A DNA stretch of 64,000 nucleotides from Anaerorhabdus furcosa. GTDB taxonomy: Bacteria; Bacillota_I; Bacilli_A; Erysipelotrichales; Erysipelotrichaceae. Shown here one piece after another: positions 57,016 to 64,000 of this stretch. The notes under the pieces were generated by a model. That model made no database searches. It was not told the DNA's origin and saw nothing but the letters and a program-made list of their open reading frames with translations. Where the stretch lies: assembly GCF_900167375.1 (NCBI RefSeq), contig NZ_FUWY01000007.1:1-64000 (forward strand), written 5' to 3'. A program made the position numbers and the translations under genes. Positions within the stretch are counted from its first letter, which is position 1. Each line of letters opens with the position of its first letter.

Positions 57016-58101
57016 TTACTTGATCGTGATAATTTGTTCCCAAGGTAAATAAGGCTTACCAAAATGACCATAATTGGTTGTTTGTGTATAGATAGGTTTA
57101 CGCAAATCTAGTTCATGAATAATATTAGAAACTGAGAAATTGAAATTACGTTTTACGATTTCTAAAAGCTCTTCGTTTGTGTGTTTGCTTGTGTTGAATG
57201 CATCAATATTGATGGATACAGGTTCAGGACAACCAATTGCATAAGCTAGTTCAATTTGACACTTCTTACAAAATCCATTTGCTACTAAATTCTTACATAC
57301 ATAGCGAGCATAATAAGCAGCACTTCGATCTACTTTTGTAGGATCCTTTGAACTGAAGCAACCGCCTCCAATAGGAGCACTTCCACCATAAGTATCGACA
57401 ACAATTTTTCTTCCTGTTGTACCACTATCTCCAAAACTTCCTCCTAATACAAAAGAACCACTTGGATTAATAAGGAACTTAGTTTGATCATCAATCAAAT
57501 TAGGATTAACTATCGGTTGAATGACATCTTCAATAATTAGTTTTTTCAATTCTTCTTGTGAAATGTCAGCTGAGTGTTGTGTTGATACAAGGATGGTATC
57601 AATTCTTATTGGTTGATCATCTTCATATTCAACGCTAACTTGAGTTTTCCCATCAGGTTTTAGTAGGGGGTTATTGCGACGAACTTCTTCAAGTCTTTTC
57701 GCAAGCATGTGTGCAGTATCAATCGCAATTGGCATATAACCTTTTGATTCATCGCACGCAAATCCAAACATAATACCTTGGTCTCCTGCACTAAGAATAT
57801 TGCTGTCTACTGCATTAGAAATCTCCATTGATTGTTTATTTACTTTGACTAATACTTCATATTCTTCTTCATATCCAATTTTTCTTAATACATCTTTTGC
57901 AATCTTAGCATAAGGGATATCTGCTTTTGTATTTGCTTCACCATAAACTAAAATAAAATCATCTTTGATCGTTGCCTCGACAGCCATCTTACTTGTTGGA
58001 TCTTGGCGTAATGCTTCATCTAAAATGTGATCGGCAATCCAGTCACAGATTTTATCTGGATGTCCACTTGTTACTGATTCACTTGTAAATATTGTTCTCA
58101 T
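57016..58101 (-). CDS. metK: S-adenosylmethionine synthetase
   Basis: 361 residues, somewhat shorter than the usual 380-400. TSESVTSGHPDKICDWIADHILD, SAGDQGIMFGFACDES, GSFGDSGTTGRKIVVDTYGG, GGGCFSSKDPTKVDRSAAYYAR are the ATP, methionine and metal motifs. Variants from consensus (Ser for Gly in GAGDQG, Cys-Ser in GGGAFSGKD) point to a divergent branch. Controlled by an upstream SAM-I riboswitch. GGAGG ribosome site. Confidence 0.96.
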   Translation of the reverse strand: MRTIFTSESVTSGHPDKICDWIADHILDEALRQDPTSKMAVEATIKDDFILVYGEANTKADIPYAKIAKDVLRKIGYEEEYEVLVKVNKQSMEISNAVDSNILSAGDQGIMFGFACDESKGYMPIAIDTAHMLAKRLEEVRRNNPLLKPDGKTQVSVEYEDDQPIRIDTILVSTQHSADISQEELKKLIIEDVIQPIVNPNLIDDQTKFLINPSGSFVLGGSFGDSGTTGRKIVVDTYGGSAPIGGGCFSSKDPTKVDRSAAYYARYVCKNLVANGFCKKCQIELAYAIGCPEPVSINIDAFNTSKHTNEELLEIVKRNFNFSVSNIIHELDLRKPIYTQTTNYGHFGKPYLPWEQIITIK

Positions 58102-58127
58102 ATTTTCCTCCTTGTCAATTTTACCAA

Positions 58128-58156
58128 ATAAAAAATGCCCCTAAGAAAGAGGCATT
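58128..58156 (-). terminator. Riboswitch-controlled terminator of metK
   Basis: On the minus strand: AATGCCTCT / AGGGGCATT with one mismatch and a 5-base loop, then a T run. It is the off-state of the SAM-I leader. Confidence 0.85.
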
Positions 58157-58167
58157 GCAGTTTAAGA

Positions 58168-58266
58168 TTCTCTCTTCCTTATCGTTGTTAGCGTTACCAC
58201 CTTACTTTGTGCAGGTTGGTATGGTCTCATCGAGCTAACCCTCTAAACCATTCTTGATAAATGACT
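58168..58266 (-). promoter_or_regulatory. SAM-I riboswitch (S-box) of metK
   Basis: On the minus strand the P1 strand TTATCAAGA (about 58260) is followed by AGAGGG, GATGAGACCATACCAACC (kink-turn and binding core), AAGGTGGTAACGCTAACAAC and the closing GATAAGG (about 58175). This matches the S-box consensus order. SAM binding should allow the terminator to form and lower metK expression. Confidence 0.93.
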
Positions 58267-58271
58267 TATTT

Positions 58272-58300
58272 ATTAAACCATAAGGTAGATTGTAAGTCAA
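58272..58300 (-). promoter_or_regulatory. metK promoter
   Basis: On the minus strand: TTGACT (58300-58295), 17-base spacer, TTTAAT (58277-58272), just before the riboswitch. Confidence 0.72.
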
Positions 58301-58357
58301 TAAGTTCTTTGTTTATCTCAATTTTGTTTTATAATAAGTAGAGAAAGAAGTGAGTGT

Positions 58358-58843
58358 ATGGCAAAGGGAATTGAGAAAACAAATGCAATTCGTATCTTGG
58401 ATAAATCGAAAATGAAATATGAAATCCATACTTTTCAAGATGATATAGCATTAAGTGGTGTTGAAGTTGCGAATTTACTCCATCAAGATCCAAGTCATGT
58501 CTTTAAGACTTTGGTTACGATTGGAAAATCAAATCAACATTATGTCTTTGTTATTCCGTCAAGTTGTGAACTGGATTTAAAGAAAGCAGCAAAAATTGTA
58601 GATGAGAAATACATAGAGATGATAAAATCCAAAGAATTATTACCTCTAACAGGGTATATTCATGGTGGATGTTCACCCATAGGGATGAAGAAATATTTTA
58701 AAACAACAATTCATGAAAGTGCGAAAGACTTTGATACAATTTATTTCAGTGGTGGAAAGATTGGATATCAGATTGAAATGAATGTTATGGACTTAGGAAA
58801 AGTAATTCAAATAAACTTTGGGGATGTTGTAGAGAAAGAATGA
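58358..58843 (+). CDS. ybaK: YbaK/EbsC-type aminoacyl-tRNA deacylase
   Basis: 161 residues. VANLLHQDPSHVFKTLVTIG with the conserved Lys in VFKTL, VIPSSCELDLKKAAKIV, and GYIHGGCSPIGMKKYFKTTI are family signatures. YbaK proteins clear Cys-tRNA-Pro. Divergent from metK across 256 bases that hold the metK leader. Confidence 0.93.
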   Translation: MAKGIEKTNAIRILDKSKMKYEIHTFQDDIALSGVEVANLLHQDPSHVFKTLVTIGKSNQHYVFVIPSSCELDLKKAAKIVDEKYIEMIKSKELLPLTGYIHGGCSPIGMKKYFKTTIHESAKDFDTIYFSGGKIGYQIEMNVMDLGKVIQINFGDVVEKE

Positions 58844-58879
58844 TTAAAATGGTAAAATAGGAATTGAGGTTAAGACAAA

Positions 58880-60025
58880 ATGAAATATAGATTGAAAGAA
58901 GAAACAACTGAATTAACAAAAGCTCTTACAATTGCTGGAATTATTATTGTTATTGTTTGTTTTTTGTTATCTAGATTTAATGAAATAATGGTATGGATAG
59001 GAAAATTTATTAATGTTTCTATGCCATTTATCTTTGGTATGGCAATCGCTTTCTTATTAACACCGATTGTTGTTTATGTAGAATCAAAGTTATTAACAAA
59101 ATCAAAAATAAAAGATTCAATGAAACGGATAATCGGCGTAGTATGTGCGGTTTTGTTCTTGATTTTATTAATTGGAGGAATCTTGGCGTTATTAATTCCT
59201 CAACTTTATGTAAGTGTGATGACGTTATCAGGGGCAATGGGACAATATATTGATGAAGCACAAAAGTTTATATCAAATCTTTCTATTAATTCAACATTCT
59301 ATGAAAAGATACTAGAGTACTTGTTTGCTTATGGTGAGCAAATTGTCAATGTAACAATAGAAGGAATGCAACAATACTTACCTCAAATCTTAAATTACTC
59401 TTGGGGGTTTGTGATTAGAATTTTAAATTTCTTTGTAGGTGTATTTATTGCTGTGTACATTTTATTATCAAAGGAACGGTTTGGATTGCAATTTAAAAAA
59501 TTATTATTCGCAGTATTCCCATTAAATTTTGCGAATCGTACAATCAAACTATCACGTCTTACTACACATATGTTGAACTCATTTGTAGTAGGGAAATTTA
59601 TTGATAGTGTGATTATTGGGATTATTTGTTTTGTGGGTATGTTGATTTTTAAAATGCCGTATGCAGTATTAATTAGTTTCATTGTTGGAGTAACAAATAT
59701 GATTCCAGTATTTGGACCATTCATTGGTGCAATACCAGGTATCTTTATTCTGTTAATGGCTAATCCAATTAGTGCTGTTTGGTTTGCATTGTGGATTTTA
59801 GCGCTTCAACAATTCGACGGAAATATTCTTGGCCCTTATATCTTAGGTGATAGTTTGGGACTACCTAGTTTGTGGATTATGTTTTCAATTATTGTCGGTG
59901 GTGGATTCTTCGGAGTTGTAGGTATGTTTTTAGGAGTTCCTCTATTCTCGGTAATTTATATTGTGATTAAAGAGTTTGTAGAAAACCGATTAAAGAAAAA
60001 AGAATTAGAAGTAGAGAAGTTATAA
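58880..60025 (+). CDS. AI-2E (PerM) family membrane transporter
   Basis: 381 residues, about eight membrane segments: an N-terminal pair (TIAGIIIVIVCFLLSRF), further helices, a soluble central region (about 110-170), and the conserved MIPVFGPFIGAIPGIFILLM and FDGNILGPYILGDSLGLPSLWIMFSII blocks. The family includes AI-2 exporter TqsA and Na+/H+ antiporters; the substrate cannot be told. GAGGT ribosome site. Confidence 0.92.
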   Translation: MKYRLKEETTELTKALTIAGIIIVIVCFLLSRFNEIMVWIGKFINVSMPFIFGMAIAFLLTPIVVYVESKLLTKSKIKDSMKRIIGVVCAVLFLILLIGGILALLIPQLYVSVMTLSGAMGQYIDEAQKFISNLSINSTFYEKILEYLFAYGEQIVNVTIEGMQQYLPQILNYSWGFVIRILNFFVGVFIAVYILLSKERFGLQFKKLLFAVFPLNFANRTIKLSRLTTHMLNSFVVGKFIDSVIIGIICFVGMLIFKMPYAVLISFIVGVTNMIPVFGPFIGAIPGIFILLMANPISAVWFALWILALQQFDGNILGPYILGDSLGLPSLWIMFSIIVGGGFFGVVGMFLGVPLFSVIYIVIKEFVENRLKKKELEVEKL

Positions 60026-60026
60026 T

Positions 60027-60054
60027 AAAAACTTACCCTAGGGTAAGTTTTTTT
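60027..60054. terminator. Bidirectional terminator
   Basis: AAAAACTTACCC / GGGTAAGTTTTT palindrome, serving the AI-2E family and glutamine synthetase genes. Confidence 0.9.
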
Positions 60055-62140
60055 ATCGATTACCAAACAATAAATCGCCATATAATGGCAAATTATAAAT
60101 ATCTTTCGAAGATATTTTTTCATAAGCATCAATTGAATTACGGATATCTTTCATTAATGGTGCTATTTTATAATAGTTTTCAATTCCTTGCGCATGGCTT
60201 TCTTGGATAGATAAGACTGTATCGAAAGAAGCATGAAGCATTTCTTGTTTTGCTTCTAGATCATTCATAATACTTTCTAATTCATTAAAGCGAGACACAA
60301 TGTATTTAGGACAATGGTTAGAAGTGAAAAGTGGTATTAGTTCATTCATTTCTTTTGTAAGTAGTGGAAGAATTTCACGTTTTACAATTTGTTGAAGTGT
60401 ACGAACTTCTACTTCAATAGTTTTGTTATAGTCTTCATTTAGAATTTCGTAACGTGCAAATAATTCTTTCTCTGTATAAATTTTATAATCAGTAAATAAC
60501 TGAATAGATTTTGCTTCAATTAATGAGGGGATGGATTCAATATAGGAAACAATATTAGGAAGACCACGTTTTTTTGCTTCCATTACCCATTCATTGGAAT
60601 AACCATCACCTGAGAAAATAACACGTGAATGATCAATTATGATTTTCTTACATAACTCAAGACTTTTGTCACGAACATCTTGAATGTATTTGATACCTTC
60701 TAATTTCACGGATAACTCATCCAAGGTTTTAGCCATCATCGTATTCATGACAATATTTACAGTTGATGCAGAAATGGATGAACCTAGCATTCTAAATTCA
60801 AATTTATTCCCAGTAAATGCCATCGGCGATGTACGATTGCGATCAGTATTATCACGTGGAATATAAGATAATCCAAGAATTGGATTTAGATCTGTTTCTT
60901 TTTGTTTAGCTTTAACATTGTTTGAAGAGATATTCATTAATAATTCTTCAATGTATTCTCCTAAGTAGATGGAGATAATAGCAGGAGGTGCTTCATTTGC
61001 ACCAAGACGATGATCATTGCCAGCATTGGATGCAGCCATTCTTAATAGCTCAGGGTATTCATCAACAGCCTTTATGAAAGCACACATAAAGACTAAGAAA
61101 CGAATATTCTCTGCGGGTTTATCACCTGGAGAAAATAAATTTTGTCCGCTATCAGTACAAAGTGACCAGTTGTTGTGTTTACCTGAACCATTTAAACCCG
61201 CAAAAGGTTTTTCATGAAGAAGACAGGCGAAATTATATTTACGTGCTGTTTTATTCAAAATATCCATAACAAGTAAATTTTGATCAACAGCGACATTGCA
61301 ATTTGTAAACACAGGTGCAAGTTCGAATTGTGCAGGTGCAGCTTCATTGTGTTCAGCTTTAACATAGATTCCCAGTTTCCATAACTCAACATTTACTTCT
61401 TTCATGAAGTCAGAGACACGACTTGGAATACTGCCGAAATAATGATCATCTAATTCTTGTGTCTTAGCGGAATTAGAACCAAATAGTGTTCTTCCTGTAA
61501 AACGCAAATCCAATCTTTTCTTATACAATTCGATATCAATTAAAAAGTACTCTTGTTCTAAGCCAACAACTGGGGTTACATGTTTAACATCTTTTTCACC
61601 AAGTAAGTTGACAATCCGTGTTGCTGCGGTATCGATAGCTTCAATGGATTTAAGCAAAGGAGCTTTTTTATCAAGTGATTCACCATGGTAGGAAACAAAA
61701 ACTGTGGGTATGCAGAGAATGTTATCTTTTATAAATGCAGGTGAACTACAATCCCAGTAAGTATAACCGCGTGCTTCAAATGTGGCACGCAATCCACCAC
61801 TTGGAAAACTAGAAGCATCAGGTTCACCCTTAATTAATGATTTGCCAGAAAAACGAAGTAAAGGTTCACCATTTTCATCCGGTTCAATAAATGAATCATG
61901 TTTCTCAGCTGTTGAGCCAGTAAGGGGTTGAAACCAATGGGTAAAATGAGTTGCCCCATTTTCTAGAGCCCATCCCTTCATTGCATGAGCTATCGCATCA
62001 GCAGTGTTACGATCAAGACTATTTTCTTTCGTCATTGTTTGTTTCCATTGTTCATAAACAGGATAAGGTAAACGTTCCTTCATGACCTTTTCGCTGAATA
62101 CCAATGAACCAAAATCATCAAATACTGTCTCAAATTTCAT
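60053..62140 (-). CDS. glnN: Glutamine synthetase type III
   Basis: 695 residues, the size of GSIII (GSI is about 440-470). FPSGGLRATFEARGYTYWD, VVGLEQEYFLID, VKAEHNEAAPAQFELAPVF, FAGLNGSGKHNNWSL, NDHRLGANEAPPAIISIYLG and GNKFEFRMLGSS are GSIII-specific. It makes glutamine from glutamate and ammonia. No PII or GlnR gene is adjacent. GGAG ribosome site. Confidence 0.97.
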   Translation of the reverse strand: MKFETVFDDFGSLVFSEKVMKERLPYPVYEQWKQTMTKENSLDRNTADAIAHAMKGWALENGATHFTHWFQPLTGSTAEKHDSFIEPDENGEPLLRFSGKSLIKGEPDASSFPSGGLRATFEARGYTYWDCSSPAFIKDNILCIPTVFVSYHGESLDKKAPLLKSIEAIDTAATRIVNLLGEKDVKHVTPVVGLEQEYFLIDIELYKKRLDLRFTGRTLFGSNSAKTQELDDHYFGSIPSRVSDFMKEVNVELWKLGIYVKAEHNEAAPAQFELAPVFTNCNVAVDQNLLVMDILNKTARKYNFACLLHEKPFAGLNGSGKHNNWSLCTDSGQNLFSPGDKPAENIRFLVFMCAFIKAVDEYPELLRMAASNAGNDHRLGANEAPPAIISIYLGEYIEELLMNISSNNVKAKQKETDLNPILGLSYIPRDNTDRNRTSPMAFTGNKFEFRMLGSSISASTVNIVMNTMMAKTLDELSVKLEGIKYIQDVRDKSLELCKKIIIDHSRVIFSGDGYSNEWVMEAKKRGLPNIVSYIESIPSLIEAKSIQLFTDYKIYTEKELFARYEILNEDYNKTIEVEVRTLQQIVKREILPLLTKEMNELIPLFTSNHCPKYIVSRFNELESIMNDLEAKQEMLHASFDTVLSIQESHAQGIENYYKIAPLMKDIRNSIDAYEKISSKDIYNLPLYGDLLFGNR

Positions 62141-62287
62141 AATTTACTCCTTTTTTCAAAATATAAATCAATTATTCCATATAAATTCGATAAAAAGAAG
62201 AAAAAAGTGAAAAAATATTACGAAATTCCAAAATATTTTTATGAAATGTTAAAGAAAATGAAAAAAACTAGTATTTTCTACTAGTTT

Positions 62288-62527
62288 TTAGAATAAATGT
62301 TGAGATTCTTCAAGTTTTACTGCGGTTACACCTTCAACTTCTTCAAGTAAGATTGCTTCAATGCCATCAGATAATGTAGCGTCAAGTGACAAACAATCTG
62401 CACAAGCACCTAGCATCCGAACAGTAACAACTCCATGTTCATCAACTGAGACAAATTCAACATCTCCACCATCGCGTTGGATGTAGGGGCGAATCTTCTC
62501 CAATACTTCAATAATTTTTTCTTTCAT
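62288..62527 (-). CDS. nfu: NifU C-terminal-domain Fe-S scaffold protein
   Basis: 79 residues, a single Nfu domain. IRPYIQRDGGDVEFVSVDEHGVVTVRMLGACADCLS contains the Cys-X-X-Cys (CADC) that holds a bridging Fe-S cluster in the dimer. Start ATG 62527, after GGAG. It overlaps the YuiD-like gene by four bases. Confidence 0.94.
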   Translation of the reverse strand: MKEKIIEVLEKIRPYIQRDGGDVEFVSVDEHGVVTVRMLGACADCLSLDATLSDGIEAILLEEVEGVTAVKLEESQHLF

Positions 62528-63000
62528 ATAAAACTTACTCCTAAGAAATAAATAACACCAGCTACAACAATCCCATGGAATATTCCACCGATAACTTCTA
62601 TCCATTTATGACCAAGAACTTCTTTTACTTTAGTAAGATAAATTGGATCCTCTAATTTCATTTCTGTTATGACTTGTATATCTCTAATTAGTTGTTGAGT
62701 AATCTGTATATTACGTCCAGCATAATAGCGCACATTTGCGGCATCGTAAGTTACGATGAGTGCGAATGCAAGTGAAACAGCAAAAATAGTGCTAGAAAAT
62801 TGTTCTTGTAAACCTACAGCTAAACTAAGCGCAGCAACACCTGCGGTATGTGAACTAGGGTAACCACCACTAGCGAATATTTCATCCCATGACCACTCTT
62901 TTGTTTTTAAATAAACAAAGATGGGTTTAACGAGTTGAGCAGTAATTATAGCTATTAGGCAAGCCCAAAATGGGTACATGCTACTGAGTGTTTTTATCAT
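62524..63000 (-). CDS. Divergent PAP2-family membrane protein, YuiD-like
   Basis: 158 residues, four to five membrane segments. KEWSWDEIFASGGYPSSHTAGVAALSLAVG and VTYDAANVRYYAGRN are the DUF212/divergent PAP2 signatures, including the PSSHT phosphatase-like motif. Likely a lipid-phosphate phosphatase-like protein. Upstream of nfu in one transcript; GAGGTGG ribosome site. Confidence 0.92.
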   Translation of the reverse strand: MIKTLSSMYPFWACLIAIITAQLVKPIFVYLKTKEWSWDEIFASGGYPSSHTAGVAALSLAVGLQEQFSSTIFAVSLAFALIVTYDAANVRYYAGRNIQITQQLIRDIQVITEMKLEDPIYLTKVKEVLGHKWIEVIGGIFHGIVVAGVIYFLGVSFI

Positions 63001-63076
63001 TCTTCCACCTCGCTATACAGTATAGCATACTTTAAGTTTGTTGTGTTATACTATTAAAAGGTTAAGGGGTGATCAA

Positions 63077-63439
63077 ATGCAATATCATATTGGACAGATA
63101 GTAGAGGGTAAAATTACCGGTATTCAAGCCTATGGAGCATTCGTTTCAATAGATGAAAATACTAAGGGTTTAGTCCATATTTCTGAAATCAGTGATGGTT
63201 ATGTAAAAGATGTTTCTAACTTTGTATCACTCAATGATACAGTACGCTTTAAGATAATTGATTTTGATGAAAAAACTAGTCAAGCCAGATTATCACTTAA
63301 GGCAGTACAGCCAAATCGATTTAGAAAAGAACGTAAACATCAAAAGATGGGAACAGTCCCAGTAATGAGATTAGGGTTTAAATCGATTCAAGACAAGATG
63401 GATCAATGGATTGAAGAAGCCAAGGAGGAAAAAGTATGA
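63077..63439 (+). CDS. S1-domain RNA-binding protein, YugI/CvfD-like
   Basis: 120 residues. One S1 domain (about 1-75, IVEGKITGIQAYGAFVSIDENTKGLVHISEIS) and a basic C-terminal tail. Resembles the general stress/ribosome-associated protein YugI (GSP13, CvfD). Start ATG 63077 after AAGGGGTGAT. It overlaps pgi as ATGA, the arrangement seen in Bacillus-related genomes. Confidence 0.92.
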   Translation: MQYHIGQIVEGKITGIQAYGAFVSIDENTKGLVHISEISDGYVKDVSNFVSLNDTVRFKIIDFDEKTSQARLSLKAVQPNRFRKERKHQKMGTVPVMRLGFKSIQDKMDQWIEEAKEEKV

Positions 63440-64000
63440 TTCAATTCGATAGTACACATGCATTTCTAAAAGAAGATATTTTAAGTTACCAAGATAAAGT
63501 AAACCAATGTCATGAAGCACTAATGTCTAAAACAGGTGCAGGGAATGATTATTTAGGTTGGGTTGAATGGCCTTACCAATATGACAAAGAAGAATTTGAA
63601 AGAATTCTTAAAGTCGCAGAAAATGTAAAAGATAAAGCAGAAGTTTTATTAGTTTGTGGGATTGGTGGGTCGTATTTAGGAGCACGTGCTGCAATTGAAA
63701 TGATTCAAGGGTTGTATCCAAAAAATAAAACTGAAGTTATTTTTATTGGGAATACATTCTCTAGTACATACTTTAAACAAGTTGAAGATTATATTAAGGA
63801 TAAAAGTGTTGTATTAAATGTTATCTCTAAATCAGGGACAACAACAGAAACTGCGATGGCATTTAGAATGCTAAAGCAAATTATGGAGAAGAAGTATGGA
63901 AAAGAAGAATGCAAAGTACGTATTATTGCGACTACTGATAAAGCAAGGGGAACATTAAAAGATCTTGCAACAAAAGAAGGTTATGAAACATTTGTAATTC
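63436..64000 (+). CDS. pgi: Glucose-6-phosphate isomerase, cut by the window end
   Basis: The first 188 codons of pgi. NDYLGWVEWPYQYDKEEFERI, LLVCGIGGSYLGARAAIEM and LNVISKSGTTTETAMAFRML (sugar-phosphate loop) are family hallmarks. It interconverts glucose-6-phosphate and fructose-6-phosphate. AAGGAGG ribosome site. The 3' end lies beyond 64000. Confidence 0.96.
   Translation, partial: MIQFDSTHAFLKEDILSYQDKVNQCHEALMSKTGAGNDYLGWVEWPYQYDKEEFERILKVAENVKDKAEVLLVCGIGGSYLGARAAIEMIQGLYPKNKTEVIFIGNTFSSTYFKQVEDYIKDKSVVLNVISKSGTTTETAMAFRMLKQIMEKKYGKEECKVRIIATTDKARGTLKDLATKEGYETFVI

Overview
The window comes from a low-GC Gram-positive bacterium. The 16S rRNA, the type III glutamine synthetase, the PPi-type phosphofructokinase, T-box and SAM-I leaders, the V-type ATPase and the SepF/YlmH/DivIVA cluster all fit a Firmicute. 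My best guess is the Erysipelotrichia; this rests on overall feel, not on a search. There is no CRISPR array, insertion sequence or prophage. Most of the window is ordinary chromosome, with one AT-rich accessory island at about 42.9-46.9 kb.

Layout. 1-5.03 kb: an rRNA operon (16S-23S-5S, no tRNA in the spacers). 5.1-8.6 kb: a small GNAT gene, then the tRNA t6A cluster tsaE-tsaB-rimI-tsaD and the redox repressor rex. 8.6-14.3 kb: asnS behind an Asn T-box, a LicD-type gene, an ABC-F ATPase and PPi-phosphofructokinase. 14.4-23.6 kb: small regulators, acetyltransferases, VOC proteins, a HAD phosphatase, a flavodoxin-lipoprotein pair, a TPR-GGDEF diguanylate cyclase and a DUF89 protein. 23.67 kb: tRNA-Ser(CGA). 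23.8-26.2 kb: oleate hydratase and a TetR regulator. 26.4-32.4 kb: an oligopeptide permease (oppA-B-C-D-F). 32.5-34.0 kb: a small membrane protein and an unusual XRE regulator. 34.4-42.8 kb: a nine-gene V-type ATPase operon. 42.9-46.9 kb: the accessory island. 47-53 kb: YdeI-like and GNAT genes, then sepF-ylmH-divIVA and ileS behind an Ile T-box. 53-63.4 kb: a Crp-like regulator, DMT transporter, EEP hydrolase, lone PTS IIB, Cof phosphatase, metK with SAM-I riboswitch, YbaK, AI-2E family transporter, glutamine synthetase III, NifU-like protein, YuiD-like protein and an S1 protein. The window ends inside pgi.

Two things stand out. First, the opp binding protein reads as a circular permutation of OppA: the lipoprotein signal is followed directly by the normally C-terminal lobe, then by the normally N-terminal lobe, and the protein stops at the usual mid-protein hinge. 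Its operon also carries a one-base frameshift in oppD, inside a run of eight G.

Second, the island at 42.9-45.6 kb looks like an undescribed peptide-signalling cassette: a 68-residue secreted peptide gene, a divergent 395-residue HTH-plus-repeat regulator of RRNPP type, and a secreted protein plus small three-helix membrane protein that could be an effector and immunity pair. The promoters of the peptide gene and of the secreted protein both carry the 9-mer TCTCGAACA exactly 21 bases before the -10 element, which ties the parts into one regulon. The functional reading is inference; the architecture and the shared box are directly visible.
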